Shown: positions 24,926-34,284 of the stretch, piece after piece
Numbering within the stretch: the stretch's first letter is position 1
Layout: each line of letters starts with the position of its first letter
Assembly (NCBI RefSeq): GCF_037081775.1
Contig: NZ_JBAMHQ010000001.1
Coordinates: forward strand, 124,001 to 188,000
Origin: Haladaptatus sp. ZSTT2
GTDB taxonomy: Archaea; Halobacteriota; Halobacteria; Halobacteriales; Halococcaceae
Length of the DNA stretch: 64,000 nt
Direction of reading: 5' to 3'
Program-made: the position numbers and the translations under genes
Notes under the pieces: generated by a model
Databases searched by the model: none
What the model was told of the DNA's origin: nothing
The model's input: only the letters and a program-made list of their open reading frames with translations

Positions 24926-25008
24926 GCTGTAACTTTGACGACACACAACTGTAATTGTTTCTCACTCACCCGGAGATCTTTATTGACAAAAAACGAACTG
25001 TCGGCTGT

Positions 25009-25221
25009 ATGAGTCCTCCAACCGATGGCGACCGCGGCTGTCTCAAGTGCGGTCACGACGAAGTTTCGACCGATAAAATCGCCACCTCTGGGACGGGTAT
25101 GTCGAAGATGTTCGATATTCAGAATCGGACGTTCCAAACGATTACGTGTACGAACTGCGGCTACACGGAGTTGTATCGCGGCCAGTCAAAAGGCAATATG
25201 CTCGACCTGTTTCTCGGCTAG
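25009..25221 (+). CDS. DUF2082 zinc-ribbon protein
   Basis: This 70-residue protein has two CxxC knuckles (CLKCG near 12 and CTNCG near 51) separated by the family-specific GMSKMFDIQNRTFQTITC core. That fits the DUF2082 'nucleic-acid-binding Zn-ribbon' family. The true substrate is not known. The ATG at 25009 starts an acidic N-terminus; upstream codons are not coding-like. Its stop is directly followed by the convergent thyX stop. Confidence 0.85.
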   Translation: MSPPTDGDRGCLKCGHDEVSTDKIATSGTGMSKMFDIQNRTFQTITCTNCGYTELYRGQSKGNMLDLFLG

Positions 25222-25965
25222 TTACGGCGCGAGGCGGTTCTTTCGTCCCTTCATCTTCTCGTTGTAGTACTCGAAGGTAATCGGACACCACTCTGCAGCG
25301 ATGTCTAACACTTTGTTCGTGAGTTCGCGGATTTCCCACTGGCTGTCTGCGGCCGCGCGCATGTCCGCGACGTGCATGAGCATCCGGACGTTCATCGACA
25401 TTACGAGGTTGACTTCGGTGCCGATGGGCAGGACAAAGCGTGCGTCTTCGGGGGGCATCCCAAGGTCGAGGAGTTCTTGGTAGGTTTCGACGGAGTTCGT
25501 GACCGAGTCGCGGAACAACTGTTCGCGCTTTTCCATCATCTCGTCGGTCACGTCGCCGGTTTTCTGGTTCCGACCGACCCAGTTTTTGTCGGTCGCAGAG
25601 GGTGGCCAGACGACCATTTCGCCGGCGGCAACGTCCTCGATATCCACGTCGTCGAACGCGACGTAGCGCATGGATTGGACGTCGAACGAGACGTGTCGAT
25701 GGCGCGTGAGTTGCGCCATACACGAGCGGCTGATGCCTTTGACGGCGAACGTCGCTTGGACGTGTTCGAACGGACCGAAATGGCCGTGGTTGAGAAGGTG
25801 GCTGATGAGGGTGCGCTGTTTGTCTTCTAAGCTGTCGCCTTTAACCGTGGCCATAATGTCCTCGAAGGCAGTGTCTCCGACGAAATCGGCCATGTAGTCG
25901 TTTCGCGCTGCCTTACAGATGAGTTCCTCAGGGTCGTCCGTGGATTCGAGAAGCCGAACTTGCAT
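25222..25965 (-). CDS. thyX: FAD-dependent thymidylate synthase ThyX
   Basis: This 247-residue enzyme makes dTMP from dUMP using a folate methylene donor and reduced FAD. The ThyX signature RHR-x7-S is present (RHRHVSFDVQS near residues 90-100), as are the flavin/dUMP-binding R and S/N residues near MSMNVRMLMH. The start at ATG 25965 (MQVRLLES) matches the family; codons upstream overlap the divergent cupin promoter. This is the only thymidylate synthase seen in the window. Confidence 0.95.
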   Translation of the reverse strand: MQVRLLESTDDPEELICKAARNDYMADFVGDTAFEDIMATVKGDSLEDKQRTLISHLLNHGHFGPFEHVQATFAVKGISRSCMAQLTRHRHVSFDVQSMRYVAFDDVDIEDVAAGEMVVWPPSATDKNWVGRNQKTGDVTDEMMEKREQLFRDSVTNSVETYQELLDLGMPPEDARFVLPIGTEVNLVMSMNVRMLMHVADMRAAADSQWEIRELTNKVLDIAAEWCPITFEYYNEKMKGRKNRLAP

Positions 25966-26059
25966 ACCTGAAAGCGCGCGGGAAGTACAATAAACGTTGA
26001 TAACCCCTCCACTGCCTCGGCCATGCTGTATTAATTGCCTCGCTCCCAATTCCCGACCA

Positions 26060-26404
26060 ATGGGTTACAAAAAATCGACTCCTGACGACGTAGATTCGTT
26101 GATTCCCGAAGAGTGGGGCGGCATGTGGATGTTCCGCAACTCGCTCGAAAGCGAGGTCGTTGGACTCTCGGTGATGGAACTCGAACCGGGTGGGAAGAAC
26201 AAGCCACACGACCACGAATCGGACGGCGAAGAGGAGGTCTACTGCGTCGTAGACGGTGAAGTGACGATTACCGTCGGCGGGAACGCAATCACGCTCGGTG
26301 AAAACGAGGCACTCCGCGTCGACCCGGGCGAGCACCGCCAAATCGAAAACACCGGCGATGAACGCGCTCGACTCGTCATCGCGGGTGCGGGGCGTCCCGC
26401 GTAG
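26060..26404 (+). CDS. Single-domain cupin protein
   Basis: This 114-residue cupin has motif 1 (KPHDHESDGEEEVYCVVDGEV), with two His and a Glu as probable metal ligands, and motif 2 around VDPGEHRQIEN with the third His. It is a small beta-barrel, probably metal-binding. Substrates of such stand-alone cupins are unknown. The ATG at 26060 is preceded by a 94-nt divergent promoter region shared with thyX. The MBL gene follows 39 nt later on the same strand. Confidence 0.85.
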   Translation: MGYKKSTPDDVDSLIPEEWGGMWMFRNSLESEVVGLSVMELEPGGKNKPHDHESDGEEEVYCVVDGEVTITVGGNAITLGENEALRVDPGEHRQIENTGDERARLVIAGAGRPA

Positions 26405-26443
26405 AGCGACACACCCAAAGCCTCCCCGCCCAATGATTTGGCC

Positions 26444-27025
26444 ATGATATCAAATCTCGCACAGGGCGTCCAAGCCTTCACGAGCAACGTCTTTCTGGTG
26501 ACCGGCGAGCGCACCGTCGTCGTCGACCCGGGAAGTGGCTTCGACGTCGTGGAAAAAATCGAAACCCGAACCGACGACCTCGACGCAATCGTGCTCACGC
26601 ACACGCACCCAGACCACGTCGGCAACGTCACGGCCGTGAAAAACGCCTTTGACGTAGAGGTGTGGGGCTACGACCCGGACTCACCGTTCGTCGACCACGC
26701 CATCGGAGACGAAGCGTCCGTGAAAATTGGTGACGACAGCTACACCGCCCTCCACACACCCGGTCACAAAAACGACCATCTCTGTTTCTACTCGAAAGGC
26801 GCGCGCACCCTCTTCGCGGGCGACCTCGTCTTCCAAAATGGGAGTTTCGGACGCACCGACCTGCCAGAAGGCGACCGCGAGATTCTCATCAGGAGCATCG
26901 AGCGGCTCATTGCAACCGTAGACCCTGACCTCGACGTGATGCACGTCGGCCACGGTCCGAGCATCACGAGCAACCCGTACGACGACATCGAACTCAGCGC
27001 GCGCATGGCGCGGATGACGGGATAG
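26444..27025 (+). CDS. Metallo-beta-lactamase-fold hydrolase
   Basis: This 193-residue MBL-fold protein has the binuclear metal motif THTHPDH (near 52-58), a downstream His (HTPGH), FAGDLVF with the bridging Asp, and a late HVGHGPS. Length and pattern suggest a glyoxalase-II-like or thioester hydrolase. The ATG at 26444 (MISNLAQG) is preferred over a TTG two codons upstream. It converges on the P-loop ATPase gene. Confidence 0.88.
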   Translation: MISNLAQGVQAFTSNVFLVTGERTVVVDPGSGFDVVEKIETRTDDLDAIVLTHTHPDHVGNVTAVKNAFDVEVWGYDPDSPFVDHAIGDEASVKIGDDSYTALHTPGHKNDHLCFYSKGARTLFAGDLVFQNGSFGRTDLPEGDREILIRSIERLIATVDPDLDVMHVGHGPSITSNPYDDIELSARMARMTG

Positions 27026-27027
27026 GG

Positions 27028-27825
27028 TTAGTCGAGCGCGACGCCACAGAGCGCCTCGTAGGCGACTTCGTAGGCGTCACAGACCGCCTCCGGGTCGGTT
27101 CGGGTGGCACCATCGAGTGCCGGAAGCCCGGCGCTCGCCCGCGGTTCGATGAGGTCTACAACCGCATCCACGACTTCTTCTAGCTGGCCTTCGCGCGGGC
27201 TGTTTCCGGCGACTTCGCAGGCTTTCGTGTAGCGACTGCCCTCGTAGATACGCGCTCGTGCTGGCTCCACGACGGCCACCGCGTCCGGCTCAAATTCGCG
27301 AAGCGGCCGGGCAATGTCGGCGTAGGACTCGACCACGACGCGGTCTGTTTTGGTCACTTGCTCTGCACAGGCTTCGAGCGCGGGCAGGTGGTGGCGACTC
27401 ATTGCTTCGTTCAGTTTTTCGACGGTTGAGATTTCGATGGCGTGGGCGAGTTGTTCTCGAACCTCTGGTGGCACGTCGGCGGTCGTATTGACTACCATCG
27501 CGTCTCCGGCACGGTCGCAGACGAACTCGCGGTCGTGACGCCCGAGCAGTCCCGCGCCGCCACCCGGCGCGGGTCGCCACAGCCGGTGGACGGGGTTGAT
27601 AGCTTCTGGTTCAACGTCGGTCGCGCTGGCTTCTGCCAATCGGCGGGCGTCTTTGCCGTAGAGTCGGCCATCACTGACCGCTTTGAGATAGTCGTCGTGG
27701 TCGAACCAGTGGTCGTTGCCCGCTCGTGGTTTGTATCCCACGCCGTCGATGTAGCGCAGCAGGCCGACCGAGAAGGTGGTCTTGCCCGCATCGACTTGGT
27801 CGCTTCCGGCGACGAGGAGCTTCAT
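27028..27825 (-). CDS. P-loop ATPase, uncharacterised
   Basis: This 265-residue protein starts with a modified Walker A loop (GSDQVDAGKTTFS at 7-19) of the type seen in SIMIBI-class NTPases such as dethiobiotin synthetase. Later blocks include TDRVVVESYADIARPL and AVAVVEPARARIYEG. No membrane segment is present. The ATG at 27825 overlaps the TGA of the upstream small acidic gene, so the two are translationally coupled. Role is unknown; ATP- or GTP-dependent ligase or chaperone activity is a guess. Confidence 0.75.
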   Translation of the reverse strand: MKLLVAGSDQVDAGKTTFSVGLLRYIDGVGYKPRAGNDHWFDHDDYLKAVSDGRLYGKDARRLAEASATDVEPEAINPVHRLWRPAPGGGAGLLGRHDREFVCDRAGDAMVVNTTADVPPEVREQLAHAIEISTVEKLNEAMSRHHLPALEACAEQVTKTDRVVVESYADIARPLREFEPDAVAVVEPARARIYEGSRYTKACEVAGNSPREGQLEEVVDAVVDLIEPRASAGLPALDGATRTDPEAVCDAYEVAYEALCGVALD

Positions 27826-28085
27826 CGAAGGCCGTAGAAGCCGGGGTCGTCGTCGGCCATTGGGTCTGCGAATGCGAGGTCGTCTGCGTTCACCATGACC
27901 CACGGGATTGCCCACGAGAGCAGCACGTCTTCGGTGTCGTAATCTAAGTCTGCCTCGGCGTCAAGCCCCTGCAGCAGGCGAGCAATCTCGAAGACGGTGT
28001 ACATCTTGTCCTCGTCTAACACTTCGTCTGGCGAGCGGAAATCGAGCGGTCGAATCGTGTCGAATGCGTCTTTGTCGCGTGGCAT
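27822..28085 (-). CDS. Small acidic protein coupled to the P-loop ATPase
   Basis: This 87-residue, strongly acidic protein (many Asp/Glu, for example near residues 39-52 and 78-81) is predicted soluble and mainly helical. It overlaps the start of the ATPase gene by 4 nt and lies 40 nt from the end of the large FAD/FeS gene, on the same strand. No family is recognised. The ATG at 28085 is the first in frame after non-coding-like sequence. It is probably a partner of the ATPase. Confidence 0.65.
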   Translation of the reverse strand: MPRDKDAFDTIRPLDFRSPDEVLDEDKMYTVFEIARLLQGLDAEADLDYDTEDVLLSWAIPWVMVNADDLAFADPMADDDPGFYGLR

Positions 28086-28125
28086 ACCCGGCGCTTGGCC
28101 CGCGAGTGAATAAAACGTCCCGCTC

Positions 28126-31071
28126 CTAGTCTGCGAGCGCGGCGGCGAGTTTCTCGACTGGGTGTGGCGGCCGGGACTCACCCTCGCGTTCGCCCAGTTG
28201 CGTGCGACACGATGCGCCGGGCGCGACCACCTGTGACGCCTCGCTCGCGTCCACTTTCTCGAACAGCAAGCGGCCGATTGCTTTCGAGAGGTCGTAGTGC
28301 TCTGCCTCATAACCAAAACTCCCGGCCATCCCACAACAGCCCGAATCGAGTGGGTCAACGTCGTACCCTGCGCGGCGGAGGACGCCCACCGCATGGTGGT
28401 CGCGCTTGAGCGCTTTCTGGTTGCAGTGGCCGTGATACGAGATGGTCTCTCCGGGGTCACTGAACGACATATGCTCGTCTACGCGCAAGCGGTCTACGAA
28501 CTCACAGACGCCGTAGGTCGCCCGCGACAGTGCGGTACACGCCTCGTCGTCAGGGAGCAAGTCCAGATACTCGTCTTGGAACATGACGGCGTCAGAGGGT
28601 TCGACGAAGACAACCGACCAGCCGTCGGTTACTTGCGGCGCGAGCGCGCGGACGTTCGTTTTCGCCTGCGTCTTTGCCTTGTCGAGAAAGCCCTTCGAGT
28701 AGGCCGCACGTCCCGTTGCAGTCGTCTCCGTTGGCAGTTTCACGTGACAGCCACCGGCTTCAAGAACGCGCACGGCGGCCTTGCCAATCTCCGGTGAGGC
28801 GTAGTTCATGTACGTGTCCGGAAACAGCAACACGCGGTGAGTGGCATCTTTTTCAGGCACCATCGGCCCGCGACTCGCGTACCAATCACGGAACGATTCG
28901 CGCTCGAAGTGGGGCAGGTCGCGGTCTTTGGCGATGCCGAGGGTTTTCTCCATCACCGTCCGCGCACCCGGCAGCTCGGTGGCCCAGTTCGAAAGCGGCG
29001 CGAGCGCACTCCCGAGCTTCGAGAAGCGGTCGATATCCGCGAACAGCCGTTCGCGCGGCGAGGTCCCTTTCTCTTGGTGCGTCTGGTGTTTCACCTCGGC
29101 TTTCAGTTTCGCCATGTCCACCCCGGTCGGACAGTCGCGCATGCAGCCTTTACAGCCCACACAGAGGTCGAGTACCTCCTCGTGGAATTTTTCTGAATGA
29201 ATCTCGTCCTCGGGGAGGTCGCCGCTGATGGCGGCCCGGAGCATGTTTGCCCGCCCGCGCGTCGTCTGAATCTCCTCTTTCGAGGCGCGCCACGTCGGGC
29301 ACATCGTCGCCGTTTCCGTCTGGCGACACGTCCCACAGCCGTTACAGAGTTCGACGAGGTGCGAAAAGCCACCCTCGTCGGAGAAGTCTTGGGCGGTTTG
29401 TGGCTCTATCGAGCTGTACGACGCCCCGTAGCGCAGGTTGTGACGCATGTCGGTCACCTCGTCGCGGAAGACGACCTTCCCCGGATTCATGAGCCACTCG
29501 GGGTCGAACGCCGTCTTCAGGTCCTGGAACGCGTCCCACAACTGGGGGCCGTACATCTTCGGGTTGAACTCCGTGCGCGCGAGGCCGTCGCCGTGTTCGC
29601 CCGAGAACGACCCGTTTCGCGCGAGCACGAGGTCGGTCACGGCTTCAGCTATCGAGTGCATCGTCTCGATGCCGTCTTCCTCCTTGAGCGAGAGAATCGG
29701 GCGGATGTGGAGCGTCCCACTGCCTGCGTGGGCGAAGTACGCTGCAGAGGTCCCGTGGTCGTCGAGTACCTGCTCGAACTCTTCGACGTACGCTGCAAGT
29801 TCTTCTGGCGGCACCGTCGCGTCCTCGATAAACGGGTAGGGTTTGGCGTCGCCCTGTAGACTCATCAGGAGCGGAATCGCCGCCTTCCGAAGCTTCCAGA
29901 TGTCGGCTTGTGCGTCGTTCGTGTAGGCTTCGAGCGCGTCGAACGCGGTGCCGTTTTTGAGAAATCGCTCGTTGGTTGCCCCGATTGCGGCCTCGAAGTC
30001 GTCGTGACATTCGGAGTCGAACTCCAGCATGAGCGCCGCCTGCGCGCGTTCTGGAATTGCTTCTGCGTACTGAGCGTACTCTTCCGATTCACGGGCGAGG
30101 CGAAACACCTCTGCGTCCATCAACTCGACTGCGCCAGCGTCGTATTCGAGCGCCACGGGCACCGCGCGCATGGCGTCACCGAGCGAGTCGAAGCTGTAGA
30201 GCACGAGCGCCGTCTCCTCAGGTTTCGTCACGAGCGAGAGCGTGGCTTCAACGACGACACCGAGCGTTCCCTCTGAGCCGACGAGGAGTTTCGAGAGGTT
30301 GATGACGTGTTCCCCGTCTTCCTCGCGGATGACCTTGTGTAGATTGTAGCCGCTCACCGAGCGCTTGAGCGTCGGATATCGTTCCTCGATTTCTGCTTCG
30401 TTATCCGCGACGAGCGCACGGACGGTTTCGTAGATGCGCGCTTCGAGCGTATCTTGCTCGACAATCGCGTCCCACTCGGGGCTATCGACGACGACGTCGC
30501 GGGTGTGGATGAGCGAGCCGTCGGCGAGGACAACGTTGCACTCCTCGGTGTAGGCGTCGGTGATGCCGTAGCGAACCGAGTGTGCGCCCGTCGAGTTATT
30601 TCCAATGGACCCGCCCACTGTCGCACGATTCGAGGAGGCCGGGTCAGGCGCGAACTTGAGTCCCCACTGCGACAGGTGCGTGTCGAGGTGGTCTTGGACG
30701 ACACCCGGCTGGACGGTCGCAAGTTTGGCCTCGGGGTCTACATCGAGAATTTCAGCCATGTGCCGAGAGAGGTCGAGGACGACACAGCCGGGGCCGACGG
30801 CCTGTCCGGCGAGCGAGGAGCCGGTTCCCCGCGGGAGGATGGGCGTGTCGTGGGCTGTGGCCGTCCGCACGGCGGCCTGTACGTCCGCGGTGTCCTTGGG
30901 GAACACCACCCCGGCAGGGCGGGCTTTGTAGATGCTGCCGTCGGTGGCGTAGAGCACTTGCGAATATTCGTCGAAACGCACGTCGCCCCGGACTGCCTCG
31001 GAGAGCGCCGCGGCCAGCGCGTCGTGGTCGGCGGGAGACGACACCGAACCCTCAGGATTTTTCGTGGCCAT
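28126..31071 (-). CDS. FAD- and Fe-S-containing 2-hydroxyacid dehydrogenase (GlcD-GlpC fusion)
   Basis: This 981-residue fusion has a GlcD-type FAD (PCMH) domain at about 45-275 (LPRGTGSSLAGQAVG, GGSIGNNSTGAHSVRYG), an FAD-oxidase C domain to about 540, and a GlpC-like iron-sulfur part. It has two 4Fe-4S motifs (CNGCGTCRQTETATMCP near 575 and CVGCKGCMRDCP near 639) and two CCG-type motifs (CHGHCNQ near 880 and GCCGMAG near 912). Such proteins oxidise D-lactate, glycolate or other D-2-hydroxyacids and pass electrons to the quinone pool at the membrane. Substrate is not determinable. A shorter GlcD paralogue lies at 56532-57950. Confidence 0.92.
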   Translation of the reverse strand: MATKNPEGSVSSPADHDALAAALSEAVRGDVRFDEYSQVLYATDGSIYKARPAGVVFPKDTADVQAAVRTATAHDTPILPRGTGSSLAGQAVGPGCVVLDLSRHMAEILDVDPEAKLATVQPGVVQDHLDTHLSQWGLKFAPDPASSNRATVGGSIGNNSTGAHSVRYGITDAYTEECNVVLADGSLIHTRDVVVDSPEWDAIVEQDTLEARIYETVRALVADNEAEIEERYPTLKRSVSGYNLHKVIREEDGEHVINLSKLLVGSEGTLGVVVEATLSLVTKPEETALVLYSFDSLGDAMRAVPVALEYDAGAVELMDAEVFRLARESEEYAQYAEAIPERAQAALMLEFDSECHDDFEAAIGATNERFLKNGTAFDALEAYTNDAQADIWKLRKAAIPLLMSLQGDAKPYPFIEDATVPPEELAAYVEEFEQVLDDHGTSAAYFAHAGSGTLHIRPILSLKEEDGIETMHSIAEAVTDLVLARNGSFSGEHGDGLARTEFNPKMYGPQLWDAFQDLKTAFDPEWLMNPGKVVFRDEVTDMRHNLRYGASYSSIEPQTAQDFSDEGGFSHLVELCNGCGTCRQTETATMCPTWRASKEEIQTTRGRANMLRAAISGDLPEDEIHSEKFHEEVLDLCVGCKGCMRDCPTGVDMAKLKAEVKHQTHQEKGTSPRERLFADIDRFSKLGSALAPLSNWATELPGARTVMEKTLGIAKDRDLPHFERESFRDWYASRGPMVPEKDATHRVLLFPDTYMNYASPEIGKAAVRVLEAGGCHVKLPTETTATGRAAYSKGFLDKAKTQAKTNVRALAPQVTDGWSVVFVEPSDAVMFQDEYLDLLPDDEACTALSRATYGVCEFVDRLRVDEHMSFSDPGETISYHGHCNQKALKRDHHAVGVLRRAGYDVDPLDSGCCGMAGSFGYEAEHYDLSKAIGRLLFEKVDASEASQVVAPGASCRTQLGEREGESRPPHPVEKLAAALAD

Positions 31072-31177
31072 TAGCGTGGCCTACAGACGAGACTGAGATA
31101 AATGCTGTCGTCGCCCACAGTTTTGCGAGCGCCGTCGCTCACGAGACGGGCAGCAATAAAATGGTGAAGGTGTGGAC

Positions 31178-31777
31178 TTACTCGAACAGTTCGACGGCCT
31201 GGTCGTAGCGTGCGGCTGGCTCTTCCCAGTCGACGACGTTGAAGAACGCTTCGACGAAGTCGCCACGGGCTGGGCCGTAGTCGTAGTAGTACGAGTGCTC
31301 CCAGACGTCGAGGGCGAGGATTGGGTGGCTGCCCCAGAGTGCGCCCTGGTCGTGCTTGTCAACGACGACGTTGCGCAGCTGGTTGCTGAACGAGTCGTAG
31401 ACCAGAAGCGCCCAGCCACCGGCGGCGGAGGCAGCGGCTTCGAACTCGCCCTTCCAGGCTTCGTAGGAACCGAAGTCCTGTTCGATGCGGTCTGCGAGGT
31501 CGCCCTCGGGTGCGTCGCCGCCTTCCGGGGACATGTTCTGCCAGAAGAGGTCGTGCAGGATGTGGCCACAGCCGTTGTGGGTCACAGAGCGCAGTGCGCC
31601 GCCCGAGGAACCGAAGTCACCTGACTCACGGTTGCTCTCTAAGGTTTCTTCTGCAGAGTTCCACCCGTTTACGTAGCCCTGGTGGTGGGTGTCGTGGTGC
31701 CACGTGAGCACCTGTTCTGAGATGTGTGGTTCGAGTGCGTCGTAGTCGTACGGAAGTGGTGAAAGTTCGTAGCTCAT
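31178..31777 (-). CDS. sod: Superoxide dismutase (Mn/Fe family)
   Basis: This 199-residue enzyme converts superoxide to peroxide in the cytoplasm. Metal ligands are visible: His in LTWHHDTHHQGYV, His in CGHILHDLFW, and Asp and His in DVWEHSYYYDY. Haloarchaeal members normally use Mn. The start is ATG 31777 (MSYELSPLPYDYD), supported by a GGAGG ribosome-binding site 8 nt upstream; an ATG 8 codons earlier would bury that site in the coding region. It is monocistronic, between a DJ-1 gene and the FAD/FeS gene. Confidence 0.95.
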   Translation of the reverse strand: MSYELSPLPYDYDALEPHISEQVLTWHHDTHHQGYVNGWNSAEETLESNRESGDFGSSGGALRSVTHNGCGHILHDLFWQNMSPEGGDAPEGDLADRIEQDFGSYEAWKGEFEAAASAAGGWALLVYDSFSNQLRNVVVDKHDQGALWGSHPILALDVWEHSYYYDYGPARGDFVEAFFNVVDWEEPAARYDQAVELFE

Positions 31778-31785
31778 GAGATAGT

Positions 31786-31790
31786 CCTCC
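31786..31790 (-). promoter_or_regulatory. Shine-Dalgarno site of sod
   Basis: GGAGG on the minus strand, 8 nt before the ATG at 31777, decides the sod start. Strong SD sequences are uncommon in this window, where many genes look leaderless. Confidence 0.6.
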
Positions 31791-31874
31791 ACGTAATCCA
31801 TGCGTCGGAATCCTGTTAAACCTTAAGGAGTCGATTGCTAGCATTCCACACTGCCCAGCTGCTTGCTAGCGGTC

Positions 31875-32477
31875 TCAATACTCACGCACAGCGTCGCGTC
31901 GCTCGTACTCCAGTTCGGTTGCCACCCGCGTTGCAATCTCTTCATTCGCCTCGCGCTCGACCAGATGGAGCGCGAGGTCGAGGCCCGATGTGACCCCACC
32001 GGCGGTGAGAATATCGCCATCGTCGACGATGCGCGCGTCCACAACCGTTGCGGCCGTCTCTCGCAACTCATCGAGCGCAGAGGCGTGGGTCACCGCCGGT
32101 CGCCCGTCGGTGAGTCCGGCGCGCGCGAGTAACATCCCGCCGGTACACACTGCAGCGACGGTCGCGCCTGCGTCGTGGACGGCGACGAGCGCGGCTGGTA
32201 CCGCTCCTTTTTCCGCCTCTGCCCACGCGCCTTTCTCGCTGCGCGTGTTCCAGCCACCACCGGGCACGACCACGATATCTGCTGGCTGTTCGGTGTCGAG
32301 CACACCATCGATACCGACGCTGAGCCCGTGGCTCGCTGTCACCGTCTCGCGGGCATCGAGCGTCACCAACCGCACGTCGAAGGGCGCGTCGAACGCGGCG
32401 GCTGACTGGAACACCTCGTATGGACCGATGGCGTCGAGTTCGTCGAACCCGTCGTAGCACAGAATATCGATTCGCAT
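31875..32477 (-). CDS. DJ-1/PfpI-family protein
   Basis: This 200-residue protein of the class-I glutamine-amidotransferase-like fold has a conserved Glu near 15 (DGFDELDAIGPYEVF) and the nucleophile-elbow Cys in VAAVCTGGMLLARAGL (near residue 110). Next to it are THASALDEL and GGVTSGLD. The pattern is closest to isonitrile-hydratase or AraC-associated PfpI members. Functions range from deglycase to hydratase, so none is assigned. The ATG at 32477 is used; an ATG two codons upstream is possible. Confidence 0.85.
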   Translation of the reverse strand: MRIDILCYDGFDELDAIGPYEVFQSAAAFDAPFDVRLVTLDARETVTASHGLSVGIDGVLDTEQPADIVVVPGGGWNTRSEKGAWAEAEKGAVPAALVAVHDAGATVAAVCTGGMLLARAGLTDGRPAVTHASALDELRETAATVVDARIVDDGDILTAGGVTSGLDLALHLVEREANEEIATRVATELEYERRDAVREY

Positions 32478-32525
32478 TGGCATACAGTTCCCTCGGCGGG
32501 ATGGCGCAAAGCAATTTCGGGGCGG

Positions 32526-34211
32526 TCACTCGACTTCTGAGCGCGGAATCCGAATCGTCACGACCGTCCCGTGCGGGTCGTTCTCGCAAAACGAGAGGTC
32601 GCCATTGAGGGCTTTGACCGCCCAATTCACGAGCCAGAGGCCAAGCCCGCGACTGTGCATGAGCGACGTTTCTTGGCCCGCGTTTAACACGGCGATCTCG
32701 TTTTCGGGGATGCCAGGGCCGTTATCGGCGACGGAAATCGTGAGCCAATCGGCGTCAACCGTAGCGGAGACGGTGACGGTTGGATGGTCTTCTGGGTTGT
32801 GCTCTGCGGCGTTTTCGAGCAGATTTTCGAGGGTCGGCTCGATGACCCAGCCACAGGTCACCCCTTCGGGAGGGAGTGTCTCTATGGTCACGTCGACCGC
32901 TGGAAATCGCCCTTCGAGCGCGCGGACCGTACTTTCGATGACGCTCGCCACCGAAATCTGTGGCAGGTCGTCGCTGTCTGTCTCGATTATCTCTTGGACG
33001 GCGCGCGCTTTGTTCCCCATATCGACGAGTTGCAGCGACTTCTGTTTGAGCCGTCCCGTGAGCTCTGCGTCTGCGCCCGCCTCTTCGAGGCGGTCTGCAA
33101 AGCCGTAGACGACGTTCATCTCGTTTCTGAGGTTGTGACGAAGGACGCGGTTGAGGACGTCGAGGCGCTGTTGGTAGCGGAAGCGTTCGGTTACGTCGCG
33201 GAATACAAGCACTTGTCCGATGGTACGCTCGTGGTGGTCGCACAGATTCGACCGGCTCACCTCGTAGTGGCGCGTGTCGTTTTTCGACCCGAGCGTGATG
33301 AGTTCCGACTCGTCGTCAACGACGTTGGACAGCTTTTCGTATTCTGGAAACACGGTTTGAACCTGCCTGCCGAGGAGCGAGAGCGCGGGTTCACCGACGA
33401 TAGTCGCCCCACTCCAATTTATGTCCACAATAGTGCCCATTGAGTCGATGACGATGACGCCGTCTGCCATCTCGTCTAAGACGAATGTGCGGGCGAGTTG
33501 ACCCGGGGCGGGACTCGCCTTGAACAGTTTGTACTGCGAAATCGCGCCGAAGCTAGCGACGCCGGAGACAGTGAACGCAACCGGTGTCGGGTCGATGGCG
33601 ACCCACGGAAGTAACTCACCCACAAAGATGAGGTTCCCCACCCACGGGGCGAGCGCGGCGAGCAGGATGGCAACCGACTGTTTGCGGTGGATAACCGGCG
33701 AGTTTTCGAGTAAGTCGATGAACAACAAATCACCCACTAACGCCAGGATGTAGGTGTATCCAATCATGACCCAGAACCACGGGCCGAAACTCTGCGTGAG
33801 GACGACCATGTCGCCCACTTGTTCGATGCCGACCGAGTGGCGGATGAGGTGATGCCAGTCGTTCGTCCAGACGAGTACGAGCGTGATGGCGGGAATGACC
33901 GCGAGCAGCGCGATATTTCGGGGTCGAACGTAGTCGTCGTTGCCGGTGTATTCAAGCGCGAAGACGACCCACGCGACCGACAGGGTCACCGACCCGAACC
34001 ACTGGAGACGCGCGAAGAGCAGTTTGGCTGCGAGCGTCGCCGCATTGAGTTCGAGCATATAGAACAACGACCACCACGACGCCGCCGCCATCAAGATGGC
34101 GAGCGCCGTCGCTCCCGGCTCTGGGCGTTGTCGCCACGCCAGGATGGCGACGATGCCACCAATTATCGTGGCAGTGAGCATAACGACGAGTAAATCGAGT
34201 GGGAGTGACAC
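32526..34211 (-). CDS. Membrane histidine kinase: 7TM-PAS-HisKA-HATPase
   Basis: This 561-residue sensor kinase has an N-terminal 7TM domain (about 1-220) clearly related to that of the kinase at 14810-16855, for example at LVWTNDWHHL versus LLWTNESHHL. One PAS domain follows (about 235-345). The kinase core has H-box LRHNLRNEMNV, N-box NLLENAAEHN, G1 DNGPGIP and a G2 region SRGLGLWLV. All catalytic elements look intact. No receiver gene is adjacent. Two 7TM kinases of the same class in one window suggest paralogues sensing related envelope or small-molecule cues. Confidence 0.9.
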   Translation of the reverse strand: MSLPLDLLVVMLTATIIGGIVAILAWRQRPEPGATALAILMAAASWWSLFYMLELNAATLAAKLLFARLQWFGSVTLSVAWVVFALEYTGNDDYVRPRNIALLAVIPAITLVLVWTNDWHHLIRHSVGIEQVGDMVVLTQSFGPWFWVMIGYTYILALVGDLLFIDLLENSPVIHRKQSVAILLAALAPWVGNLIFVGELLPWVAIDPTPVAFTVSGVASFGAISQYKLFKASPAPGQLARTFVLDEMADGVIVIDSMGTIVDINWSGATIVGEPALSLLGRQVQTVFPEYEKLSNVVDDESELITLGSKNDTRHYEVSRSNLCDHHERTIGQVLVFRDVTERFRYQQRLDVLNRVLRHNLRNEMNVVYGFADRLEEAGADAELTGRLKQKSLQLVDMGNKARAVQEIIETDSDDLPQISVASVIESTVRALEGRFPAVDVTIETLPPEGVTCGWVIEPTLENLLENAAEHNPEDHPTVTVSATVDADWLTISVADNGPGIPENEIAVLNAGQETSLMHSRGLGLWLVNWAVKALNGDLSFCENDPHGTVVTIRIPRSEVE

Positions 34212-34284
34212 GGTGCTTGATTCACCCCTTCGTGCCGAAACGTAATTACATTATGTGCGCGAAATTAGCAAACCTATTCATGTT

